A DNA stretch of 9,236 nucleotides from positions 1 through 9,236 of the forward strand of contig PLDE01000197.1 of the NCBI GenBank assembly GCA_003135035.1, in the 5' to 3' direction. This stretch comes from Candidatus Dormiibacterota bacterium. Its GTDB lineage: Bacteria > Chloroflexota > Dormibacteria > Aeolococcales > Bog-877. This document shows, one piece after another, positions 1 through 6,229 of the stretch (position 1 is the first letter of the stretch; each line of letters begins with the position of its first letter). Made by a program: the position numbers and the translations under genes. The notes beneath the pieces are model-generated. The model saw nothing but the letters and a program-made list of their open reading frames with translations, was not told the origin of the DNA and searched no databases.

Positions 1-20
1 AGGCCTACCTTGTCGGCTGA
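1..20 (+). CDS. 3' end of an upstream LivG-like ABC ATPase (partial)
   Basis: In the third + frame the first bases read Ala-Tyr-Leu-Val-Gly and then TGA at 18-20. LivG-type branched-chain amino-acid ABC ATPases commonly end in an ...EAYLG-like tail, and a LivF homologue starts here with an 11-nt overlap, as expected for a livG-livF pair. Only five codons and the stop are visible, so the identity rests on tail resemblance and gene order. Nothing can be said about its length or active site. Confidence 0.5.
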
Positions 21-786
21 GCCGGGAACGCCCCCAGCGCCTCAGGGAGCTGCCCTGGCGACCGAGTTGCTCTCCGCCGGCTACGCCGGCCGGCCCGTCA
101 TCCAGGAGATCTCGATCAGGGTCTCACCGGGAGAGGTGGTCTCAGTGGTGGGGCCCAACGGCTCGGGAAAGAGCACCCTGCTCAAGTCCCTGGTCGGCAT
201 CGTCCAGGTCCTCGGCGGCAAGGTGCTCTGGGACGGGGCTGACGTGACCAGCTGGGCTCCCGACGCAGCCGCCCGTGCTGGGGTCGGCTACGTCCCCCAG
301 GTCGACGATGTCTTCTCTCCGCTGACCGTCCGGGAGAACCTGGAGATGGGTGGCTACCTCCTGCCCGTGCGCGAGGTGCCCCAGCGCATTGCCCACGTCC
401 TGGAGGTGTTTCCCCAGCTGGCCCGGATGCTCTCGCGGAAGGCGGGCCGACTCTCCGGCGGCGAGCGGAAAATGCTGGCCATGGGCCGGGTCCTGATGTT
501 GGAGCCCCGGGTCTTTGTACTCGATGAGCCAACGGCCAACCTCGCCCCCGTCCTGGCCAGGACCCTCCTTGAGGACCACATCCGCCAACTCAGCGCCAGC
601 GGCGCCTCGGTTCTGGTGGTCGAGCAGCGAGCCCGCGCCGTTCTCGCCATCTCCGATCGCACCTATGTGCTGACGGGCGGCAGGTGCCGGATGGAGGGGG
701 TGCCGGCTGAGCTGCTCGCCAGCCCCGATTTCGTGGACACTTTCCTCGGCGGCCGGCGGCTCCGCGAACCCTCCGAGGAGGAATAG
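10..786 (+). CDS. livF: ABC transporter ATP-binding protein, LivF-like (branched-chain amino-acid/amide uptake)
   Basis: A 258-aa ATPase subunit of a HAAT-family importer, acting on the cytoplasmic face of the membrane to power uptake of branched-chain amino acids or related amides. Visible motifs are Walker A GPNGSGKST (48-56), Q-loop GYVPQ with Q97, signature LSGGE (148-152), and Walker B VFVLDEP with D172/E173. The switch region reads VVEQRA rather than a His-containing motif; LivF proteins typically have VEQN here and LivG has a His, so this supports LivF. Length is near the family norm of about 235-260, with a 15-20 residue N-terminal extension. The start is TTG at 10, overlapping the presumed livG stop by 11 nt, which implies translational coupling; AGG at 1-3 is the only visible ribosome-binding signal. 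A GTG or ATG start further in would cut the fold. The true substrate cannot be told from the ATPase, because the permeases and binding protein lie outside the window. Confidence 0.85.
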   Translation: MSAEPGTPPAPQGAALATELLSAGYAGRPVIQEISIRVSPGEVVSVVGPNGSGKSTLLKSLVGIVQVLGGKVLWDGADVTSWAPDAAARAGVGYVPQVDDVFSPLTVRENLEMGGYLLPVREVPQRIAHVLEVFPQLARMLSRKAGRLSGGERKMLAMGRVLMLEPRVFVLDEPTANLAPVLARTLLEDHIRQLSASGASVLVVEQRARAVLAISDRTYVLTGGRCRMEGVPAELLASPDFVDTFLGGRRLREPSEEE

Positions 787-789
787 GCG

Positions 790-821
790 GAGACGGCCAT
801 GCGCTGTCGCGGAGCCATCTC
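790..821 (+). terminator. Possible hairpin terminator after livF
   Basis: Three bases after the livF stop, GAGACGGC (790-797) can pair with GCCATCTC (814-821) with one C/A mismatch. Inside, GCG (801-803) pairs with CGC (808-810) around a CTGT loop. There is no T tract, so an intrinsic terminator is only suggested. The position between the end of one operon and the promoter of the next is what makes it worth marking. Confidence 0.35.
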
Positions 822-848
822 GGCACTCCCGAAGCTACCGGACCTGAG

Positions 849-864
849 TCACCCCGATGGGTGA
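849..864. promoter_or_regulatory. Inverted repeat abutting the xylF -35 box
   Basis: TCACCC (849-854) and GGGTGA (859-864) form 6-bp perfect arms around a CGAT centre. The dyad ends exactly one base before the TTGACA -35 box. That position suits an activator or a second repressor site. The binding protein is unknown, and the arms differ from the dyad in the promoter spacer, so a different regulator is likely. Confidence 0.45.
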
Positions 865-893
865 TTGACATGTTGCGGGCGACAACATATGCT
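865..893 (+). promoter_or_regulatory. Sigma70-type promoter of the xyl operon with operator-like dyad in the spacer
   Basis: TTGACA (865-870) is a perfect -35 box. It is followed by a 17-bp spacer (871-887) and TATGCT (888-893), a fair -10 box with T, A, T and the final T matching consensus. The spacer begins with TGTTG and ends with CAACA, so a 5-bp inverted repeat with a 7-nt centre fills it exactly. This is a natural place for a repressor that blocks RNA polymerase, and the ROK regulator encoded at the end of the operon is the obvious candidate. The promoter is read directly from the sequence; the operator role is inferred. Transcription would start near 900, leaving a leader of about 260 nt before the xylF start. 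Confidence 0.65.
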
Positions 894-1146
894 GCCGCGG
901 GGCCGAGCAGGCGCCGCCCCAGGCGGCCCCAAGTCAAGGGTGGGCTGGGGTGCCGCGAGGTCCCAGAGTGATTTCGGTGAGTCTGGCCAGACTCCCCCGG
1001 CGAGGTTAGGCGGCCACCGATTAAGGCGGAGGGAGGAGATTCATTTAGGAGGCGCTCTCGGGAGTCTTCGATTGATCGGCGTGGCTTCAAGTCCGAGCCC
1101 GGTGGCGGCGGTGAATTAGCGACGGCGATTCTGATTCAGGAAAGTT
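894..1146 (+). other. Long xylF 5' leader / intergenic region without a convincing gene
   Basis: Together with the sites marked separately, this makes up the 374-base gap between livF and xylF. It holds one strong element, the 16-bp palindrome at 979-994, and purine-rich Shine-Dalgarno-like runs, GGAGGGAGGAG near 1028-1038 and AGGAGG at 1047-1052, with no usable start codon at the right distance. An open frame through the region begins at the TTG of the -35 box and has low-complexity composition, so it is not called as a gene. I recognise no known riboswitch or tRNA. Confidence 0.5.
979..994. promoter_or_regulatory. Perfect 16-bp palindrome in the xylF leader
   Basis: GAGTCTGGCCAGACTC is its own reverse complement. 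After one mismatch (978/995) two more pairs match (976-977 with 996-997), giving a 22-bp dyad with a single mismatched pair. It has no loop, so it suits binding of a dimeric regulator to DNA better than an RNA hairpin, although a 6-bp stem with a GGCC loop is possible. It lies about 85 bp downstream of the -10 box and could be a downstream roadblock operator. Confidence 0.5.
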
Positions 1147-1154
1147 AGGAGAGG
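1147..1154 (+). promoter_or_regulatory. Ribosome binding site of xylF
   Basis: AGGAGAGG ends 6 nt before the ATG at 1161. This is the only strong Shine-Dalgarno sequence in the four-gene block, and it supports the ATG at 1161 over the internal ATG at 1209. Confidence 0.75.
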
Positions 1155-1160
1155 AAAGGC

Positions 1161-2396
1161 ATGGCAAGTCCATCACGGATTCGGAGCCGGCACGGGGGCG
1201 CCGGACGCATGACGGTGCTAGGCGTGACCGCCTTGGCCGCAGTGCTCCTGGCTGCGGGTGGCTCCGTCAGCGCAGCGAGCCGGCCGGCCAAGGCGGTGCT
1301 GACATCGTCGAGCTCGCTTACCACTTCATCGTTCAATCGCAACTTCTCGGCGATGCTCACGCTCAAGTCGCTGGTCAAGGAAGGCCACGGCGGCATTACC
1401 GCCATCCTTCCCGACACGGTTAGCTCGGCACGCTACACCGAGTTTGACGCGCCCTTCTTGACCACGGCGCTGCAGACGGCCGGATTGTCCTCGTCCCAGA
1501 TCACCGTCGAAAATGCGGACGGTAGTGACGCGACCGAGCTCAGCGACGCCCAGGCGGCGGTCACCGCGGGCTCCAAGGTGCTCATCATGGATCCCCTCGA
1601 CTCCGGGGTTGGGGCGGCCATCGAGAGCTACGCCAAGAGCCACGGCGTCGATGTCATTGACTACGACCGGCTCACCCTGGGTGGCAGCCGTGAGTACTAC
1701 GTGAGCTTCAACAACGTCAAGGTGGGAACCCTGATCGGCCAGGGATTTGTCGCCTGTGTCGCCGCTTGGCATGTGAAGAAGCCTGACGTGGTGGTCATGC
1801 ACGGTGCGGTCACCGACAACAACGCCACTCTCTTCGCCCAGGGCTACAACGCAGTCCTCAAGCCCTATTTCAAGTCCGGCAAGTACGTTGACGTCACCAA
1901 TACCGCCGGCACCTGGGATCCGCCGACCGCGCTGACTGAGTTCCAGCAAGCCTATACGGCCCATTCCAACATCAACTCGGCGGTGATCCCCAACGACGAG
2001 ACCGGCGCGCCGATCATCACCTACCTGCAGACGCTGCACATCAAGGCCAAGACCTTCCCGACCACCGGGCAGGACGCGACTCTGGTCGGTCTCCAGAACG
2101 TGCTCAGCGGCTACCAGTGCGGCACCGTCTACAAGCCGATTTACGAAGAGGCGCAAGCAGCCGTGGCGCTGGCCGTCTACCTGCGCGCGGGCAAGACGCC
2201 TCCGGCCTCCTTGGTCAACTCGACCACTGAGGACACCCAAGCCAACGTCGCGGTACCTTCGGTTCTCCTGGCACCCGAGTGGGTGACCGCTAAGAACATG
2301 AAGTCGACCGTTGTCGCCGACGACTTCGTCCCCGCATTCCAGCTCTGCGCCGGCAGCTTCACCAAGGCCTGCAAGGCAGCTGGAATCAAGCCCTGA
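1161..2396 (+). CDS. xylF: Sugar ABC transporter substrate-binding protein, XylF-like
   Basis: A 411-aa extracytoplasmic binding protein of the CUT2 (ribose/xylose) class that captures a sugar, most likely D-xylose, for the permease encoded downstream. The N-terminus has a basic start, a hydrophobic core (about residues 17-33) and an SVSA-AS cleavage-like site near 37-38. The mature protein follows XylF landmarks: ILPDT near the first strand, DYDRLTLGG (167 onward) followed by YYVSFNNVKVG, TDNNATLF (218 onward), and TGQDA (302-306) before the GYQCGTVYKPI segment. It is longer than E. coli XylF (about 330 aa) because of the leader, a Ser/Thr-rich linker and a C-terminal tail containing two Cys. 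No lipobox Cys exists, and the first Cys is at 199. Gene order with an ATPase, permease and ROK regulator supports the role. Other pentoses, or arabinose/galactose by ChvE-type proteins, cannot be excluded. Confidence 0.85.
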   Translation: MASPSRIRSRHGGAGRMTVLGVTALAAVLLAAGGSVSAASRPAKAVLTSSSSLTTSSFNRNFSAMLTLKSLVKEGHGGITAILPDTVSSARYTEFDAPFLTTALQTAGLSSSQITVENADGSDATELSDAQAAVTAGSKVLIMDPLDSGVGAAIESYAKSHGVDVIDYDRLTLGGSREYYVSFNNVKVGTLIGQGFVACVAAWHVKKPDVVVMHGAVTDNNATLFAQGYNAVLKPYFKSGKYVDVTNTAGTWDPPTALTEFQQAYTAHSNINSAVIPNDETGAPIITYLQTLHIKAKTFPTTGQDATLVGLQNVLSGYQCGTVYKPIYEEAQAAVALAVYLRAGKTPPASLVNSTTEDTQANVAVPSVLLAPEWVTAKNMKSTVVADDFVPAFQLCAGSFTKACKAAGIKP

Positions 2397-2421
2397 TTCT
2401 CTCTATCTAAACTTTCCTACC

Positions 2422-3261
2422 GTGTCGTCTTCCACGACCGGCCCGCGCCGGGCGCCTGGTGGGGGCGGAGACACTGGGTCTCCGCCTTCGCCGGGCGACG
2501 GCCCGCCCCTGCTCGAGCTGCGGGGGGTCTGCAAGAACTTCGGACCAGTGCAGGCGCTGGTCGACATCAGCCTGGCCATTCCCCGTGGACAGGTAACCGC
2601 CCTGGTTGGTGACAACGGAGCCGGCAAGACGGCCATGATCAAGACCATCTCGGGGATCTGGCCCCCCGACGGCGGCCAGGTCGTCTGGGATGGCCGCGTG
2701 GTCCACATGCACAGTCCCAAGGAGGCGACCGCACTGGGGATCACCACCGTCTATCAAGACCTCGCTCTATGTGACAACCTGGACATCGTCCAGAACATGT
2801 TTTTAGGCCATGAGCCACTCCGTTTCGGCACTCTGGATGAGATCACCATGGAGTTGACCGCCCGCCAGACGCTGGACTTGCTGGCGGTCACCACCGTGCG
2901 TTCCATCCGGCAGCCGGTGGCCTCTCTCTCGGGCGGCCAGCGCCAGACAGTGGCCGTCGCCCGAGCCGTTATGGCCCATTCCAAGCTGGTCATCCTCGAT
3001 GAGCCCACTGCCGCTTTGGGGGTGGCTCAGACGGCTATGGTCCTGGGCTTGGTCAAGCGCTTGGCCGAGCAGGGAGTCACCGTCCTCATGGTCTCCCACA
3101 ACCTGAACGACGTATTCGAGGTGGCTGACCGCTTGGTCATCCTCCATCTCGGCCACCTGGTGGTGACCGGGCCTGCCTCCGACTTCGACCGTCAGCTGGC
3201 GGTGGAGTACATGACGACCGGCCGCGCTCAGCGGGCCAGCACAGCCCCGGCCTCGGCATGA
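2422..3261 (+). CDS. xylG: Sugar ABC transporter ATP-binding protein, single-domain XylG/FrcA-like
   Basis: The ATPase that energises the sugar importer. From GTG at 2422 it is 279 aa with one nucleotide-binding domain: Walker A GDNGAGKTA (63-71), Q-loop VYQD with Q112, signature SLSGGQ (168-173), Walker B ILDEP with D193/E194, followed by TAALGVAQT, and switch His H226 in MVSHNL. The ALGV D-loop and GDNGAGK are typical of short CUT2 ATPases such as FrcA, unlike the duplicated ATPase of about 500 aa in E. coli XylG. Walker A has KTA in place of the usual KST; the residue after Lys can still bind Mg. The start is uncertain. The frame is open back into xylF, but 2422 is the first conventional start after the xylF stop, and upstream is pyrimidine-rich with no Shine-Dalgarno. 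The first 30 residues are Pro/Gly/Ser-rich. It overlaps xylH by ATGA. Confidence 0.85.
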   Translation: MSSSTTGPRRAPGGGGDTGSPPSPGDGPPLLELRGVCKNFGPVQALVDISLAIPRGQVTALVGDNGAGKTAMIKTISGIWPPDGGQVVWDGRVVHMHSPKEATALGITTVYQDLALCDNLDIVQNMFLGHEPLRFGTLDEITMELTARQTLDLLAVTTVRSIRQPVASLSGGQRQTVAVARAVMAHSKLVILDEPTAALGVAQTAMVLGLVKRLAEQGVTVLMVSHNLNDVFEVADRLVILHLGHLVVTGPASDFDRQLAVEYMTTGRAQRASTAPASA

Positions 3262-4616
3262 CCACAACCAGCGGAGGGCCCAAGGCAGGCCGGGAGGAGG
3301 ACTCTCGACCCAGCCCCGCCAATGCGACTGATCAGGAGCAACTCACCGAGGCAGCCGCCCTGGAAGCGGCGCTGGCGGTCGACCCTTCGCTGCTGGCCAG
3401 CTCGGTCGGTGAGTACATGCGCGCCTGGTGGAAGCGGGTTCGCGGCGGGGACACCGGAGTGCTGCCCATCGTCGTCGGTCTGGTGGCGATTGTCATCATC
3501 TTTCAAGTTCAGAACTCGCTCTTCCTCTCCTCGGGCAACATCACCAACCTCTTCATCCAGGCCTCCGTCTTCGTCCTCTTCGGCATGGCTGAGGTGTTCG
3601 TCCTCCTGCTTGGCGAGATCGACCTCTCGGTCGGCTATGTGGCCGGGGTGGGAGCGGTGGTCGTGGCCCTGCTGGTCGGCCCCGTCGGCCTGCCCTGGAT
3701 CGTCGCGGTGATGGCCGGCCTGGCGGCGACGACAGCGATCGGGATCGTTCAGGGCACGCTGGTCACCCGGCTGCATCTGCCCTCCTTCGTGGTGACCCTT
3801 TCCGGACTTCTCTTCTTCGAGGGAGCCATGATCTGGATGGTCGACACCTTCAGTCCCACCACCGGGGGTGTGATCACGGTGACCAACCCCGTGATTGCCG
3901 ACCTCGTCAATGGCAACATGACGGCGATCGAAGGCTGGATCACCCTGTTGGTCGTCTTCGTCGCCTATGCGGCCATCACCGTGCGCCGCGAATCCCGGCG
4001 CCGGAGCCAGGGTCTGACCGCACCGCCCGCCCGATTGACAGTGATCAGGTTGGCCCTGGTCCTCTTGGCCGGGGTGCTCTTGGTGCTGATCTTCAACTCC
4101 ACCCGAGGTCCGGGCGTCGGATTCAGTGGCCTGCCGCCGGTAATTCCCGCCATCCTGGTGGTTCTGGTGGCGTTCACCTTCCTGCTCAGTTCCACCCGCT
4201 TCGGGCGTTACGTGTACGCCATCGGGGGCAACGCGGAAGCCGCTCGACGGGCGGGCGTCAACCTGGCCCTGACCAGAACCGCAGCGTTCGCCCTCTCCGG
4301 CTTCACCGCCGGGCTGGCGGGCATCGTCTACGAGTCGCGCCTGGAATCCATCTCAACCGATATCGATGGCGGGACCTATGTCCTCTACGCGGTGGCGGCA
4401 GCGGTAATCGGGGGCGCCAGTCTCTTCGGAGGCCGCGGCAAACCAGTACACGCGCTCCTCGGTGGCGTGGTCATCGCAGCCATCTACAACGGCATGGGCC
4501 TGCTCGGACTGGCCGCCGCCATCCAGTACATGGTCACCGCTTTGGTACTGCTCGCCGCGCTCACGGTGGACAGAGTGGCCCGCCGCGGCCGGGCTTTCAG
4601 AAGCGCCGACGGCTGA
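3258..4616 (+). CDS. xylH: Sugar ABC transporter permease, XylH-like
   Basis: A 452-aa integral membrane permease of the CUT2 family (BPD_transp_2 fold) that forms the sugar channel and docks the XylG-like ATPase. Residues 1-67 are hydrophilic and partly acidic. Hydrophobic segments begin at about 68 (VLPIVVGLVAIVIIF), and the family hallmark GEIDLSVG lies at 119-126. A charged cytoplasmic stretch rich in Arg (near 243-260) separates two membrane halves. The second half contains YAIGGNAEAARRAGV, the cytoplasmic loop expected to contact the ATPase, then VIGGASLFGGRG and further hydrophobic helices up to a short basic tail. XylH proteins are usually near 390 aa; the excess is the N-terminal extension and the central loop. 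The ATG at 3258 shares ATGA with the xylG stop, so translation is probably coupled. No Shine-Dalgarno is seen. Confidence 0.88.
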   Translation: MTTTSGGPKAGREEDSRPSPANATDQEQLTEAAALEAALAVDPSLLASSVGEYMRAWWKRVRGGDTGVLPIVVGLVAIVIIFQVQNSLFLSSGNITNLFIQASVFVLFGMAEVFVLLLGEIDLSVGYVAGVGAVVVALLVGPVGLPWIVAVMAGLAATTAIGIVQGTLVTRLHLPSFVVTLSGLLFFEGAMIWMVDTFSPTTGGVITVTNPVIADLVNGNMTAIEGWITLLVVFVAYAAITVRRESRRRSQGLTAPPARLTVIRLALVLLAGVLLVLIFNSTRGPGVGFSGLPPVIPAILVVLVAFTFLLSSTRFGRYVYAIGGNAEAARRAGVNLALTRTAAFALSGFTAGLAGIVYESRLESISTDIDGGTYVLYAVAAAVIGGASLFGGRGKPVHALLGGVVIAAIYNGMGLLGLAAAIQYMVTALVLLAALTVDRVARRGRAFRSADG

Positions 4617-4639
4617 CTCTATCCTGAGCCCAGTGGACC

Positions 4640-5935
4640 ATGGCCCGGACTGAGCGCGGGGCAACCCAGGAAGCCGTCCGGCGGCACAACCTGGCCACCC
4701 TGCTGGGCCACCTGCATCGCCACGGCCCCACCTCAAGGGCTCAGCTGACACGTCTGCTCGGGCTCAACCGAGCCACCATCGGCACCCTGGTCGACGAGCT
4801 GGCCAGCCGGCGCTTGGCGGGTGAGGATGCCGAACCCGAGCGCGGCGCCCAGGGGCGTCCGTCCAAGGTTGTTAGCGCGCGGACGGACTCCTTCATGGTG
4901 GTTGCGGTGGAGATCGGGGTGGACGCGATCACCCTGGCCCTGGTCAGCTTGGGGGGGACAGTCATCGCCCGCGACCGCTGCCTGCTCGAGAGTGACGAGG
5001 ATCGCTCCTTCGAACGAGTCGTTAGCAGCATCTCCGCGCTGACCGGCTCGCTCCTCCGGCGCTCCCAGGGGTCCTTCACCTGCGTGGCTATGGGGGTGGC
5101 CGTCCCCGGAGCGGTGCACCCGCAGGATGGGCTGGTCCACTTCGCACCCAACCTGGGCTGGCGGAACCTGGCCCTGGCCGACCGACTCCGCGAGTCGGTG
5201 GCTCAGGAGATGGTAGTGCTGGTCGGTAACGACGCCAACCTGGGCGCCATCGCCGAGCACGCCCGGGGCATCGCCGGAGGCGTCAACGACCTCGTCTATC
5301 TGCACGCTGAGGCGGGCGTTGGCGGAGGAATCATCACCGGCGGCCGCATGCTGGAGGGATCGACCGGCTACGGCGGCGAGGTCGGCCACATGCAGGTCAA
5401 CCCGGACGGCTCCGCGTGCCACTGCGGGGCCCGGGGCTGCTGGGAGACGGAAGTCGGCGAGGACGCCCTCGTTCGCCGCGCCGGCCTGCAGCCGGGTGGC
5501 CGCTCCCCAGCCGAGGAAGTGCTCCGCCGCGCTCGGGCAGGAGATGCTCAGTGCCGTGAGGCGGTCGAGATCACGGCGCGCTGGATCAGCGTCGGCCTGA
5601 TCGACCTGGTCAACAGCCTGAATCCCGAGATGCTCATCCTGGGGGGCATGTTCCAGGAGCTCCTCGACTTGGCTCGACCCACCATCGCCCGGCTCCTCCA
5701 CGAAGGCATCTACGACGCCGAGCATCAGCGCGTCGAGCTGGTCAAGCCTCGATTCGGCCGGGACGCCGTGCTCATGGGGGCCGCGGAGTTGGCCCTTCAG
5801 GTCATCCTCAACGACCCTGCCTCGATGCCACTCTGCGACCGTGACGACCGGCCCTTGGCCGTGCCCCTGCCGCCCACCGGAGACAGCGGCAGTCGCGACC
5901 TCTTGGCGGCCCTTCCCCTACGGGCCCGGCGCTAG
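4640..5935 (+). CDS. xylR: ROK-family transcriptional repressor, XylR-like
   Basis: A 431-aa cytoplasmic DNA-binding sugar sensor. The N-terminal winged helix-turn-helix covers about residues 14-65 (VRRHNLATLL, then SRAQLTRLLGLNRATIGTLVDEL with the likely recognition helix at 43-54). It is followed by a ROK sugar-kinase fold: GNDAN with Asp198, GVGGG near 227, and the zinc motif with H250, C260, C262 and C267 (CHCGARGCWE). The ROK ATP-binding signature DxGxT is degenerate, with Glu91 in VEIGVDA, so kinase activity is unlikely while sugar binding is probably kept. ROK repressors (XylR, NagC, Mlc) lose DNA affinity on sugar binding or partner contact. It starts 23 nt after xylH on the same strand; a TGA at 4625 blocks longer starts. 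The last 50 residues are a Pro/Arg-rich tail. The likely target is the dyad at 871-887, giving autoregulation of the operon. Confidence 0.85.
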   Translation: MARTERGATQEAVRRHNLATLLGHLHRHGPTSRAQLTRLLGLNRATIGTLVDELASRRLAGEDAEPERGAQGRPSKVVSARTDSFMVVAVEIGVDAITLALVSLGGTVIARDRCLLESDEDRSFERVVSSISALTGSLLRRSQGSFTCVAMGVAVPGAVHPQDGLVHFAPNLGWRNLALADRLRESVAQEMVVLVGNDANLGAIAEHARGIAGGVNDLVYLHAEAGVGGGIITGGRMLEGSTGYGGEVGHMQVNPDGSACHCGARGCWETEVGEDALVRRAGLQPGGRSPAEEVLRRARAGDAQCREAVEITARWISVGLIDLVNSLNPEMLILGGMFQELLDLARPTIARLLHEGIYDAEHQRVELVKPRFGRDAVLMGAAELALQVILNDPASMPLCDRDDRPLAVPLPPTGDSGSRDLLAALPLRARR

Positions 5936-5951
5936 CCCAAGACCGGCGCGA

Positions 5952-6227
5952 CTAACCCGCTGGCGCGACCTGGGCGGGACGTTGGCCGGCAGCTACCACC
6001 TCTTTGATGGCATCCGCCAGAGCCAGCGCCGAGTCGGCCCCCAGCTCGAGCGCCACTCTGGCGCCGGGACCGAGGGCCGGATTGAGGAAGTCCAGGTTGA
6101 GGGTGTGCTCAGACTGGGCATGGACCGGGTGATCGAAGTAGACGCTGGCGTCGGTCACCGCGAACCAGCCCTGGGCCCCTTTGCCGCTCCCCTGGAGATT
6201 GAGGGTCTCGGTCTCATAGGTGCACAT
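5952..6227 (-). CDS. Small conserved protein resembling DUF6295
   Basis: A 91-aa protein of unknown function. It begins MCTYETETL, then GSGKGAQGWFAVTDASVYFDHP, then EHTLNLDFLNP and ARVALELGADSALALADAI. From memory this pattern (MCTY start, GSGKG, YFDHPVHA, LDFLNP, Ala-rich final helix) matches the actinobacterial DUF6295 family; no search was possible. It looks like a compact soluble alpha/beta domain without signal or membrane segment. The ATG at 6227 lies 2 nt after the hydrolase stop on the same strand, with GGAG (6238-6241 on the + coordinates) 10 nt upstream inside that gene, so the two are almost certainly co-translated. The frame stays open further upstream, but that part is out of frame with the hydrolase and carries no family features. 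It ends 16 nt from the convergent ROK gene. Confidence 0.8.
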   Translation of the reverse strand: MCTYETETLNLQGSGKGAQGWFAVTDASVYFDHPVHAQSEHTLNLDFLNPALGPGARVALELGADSALALADAIKEVVAAGQRPAQVAPAG

Positions 6228-6229
6228 GC

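Noticed and set aside
590..1090. 166-codon open frame on the - strand across the livF 3' end and gap
   Set aside because: It is antisense to livF, Arg/Pro/Ser-rich, without family resemblance; a G+C-driven shadow frame.
1075..1110. tRNA T-loop-like string (GGCTTCAAGTCCGAGCC)
   Set aside because: The arms flanking TTCAAGT do not pair as a T stem and no acceptor, D or anticodon stems fit around it.
865..1119. 84-codon open frame on the + strand in the livF-xylF gap
   Set aside because: It begins with the TTG of the -35 box, has Arg/Gly/Ala-rich composition typical of non-coding G+C-rich frames, no ribosome binding site and no recognisable motif.
1326..2240. 304-codon open frame on the - strand inside xylF
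   Set aside because: It mirrors xylF codon structure, is Gly/Arg/Val-rich, and shows no domain; a long antisense shadow expected at this base composition.
2311..2421. Upstream extension of the xylG frame into xylF from TTG 2311
   Set aside because: It would overlap 86 nt of xylF, has no ribosome binding site, and the extra residues match no ATPase N-terminus; GTG 2422 is preferred.
5936..5951. Terminator between the convergent ROK and DUF6295-like genes
   Set aside because: The gap is only 16 nt, and I find no stem of useful length or T tract within or around it.
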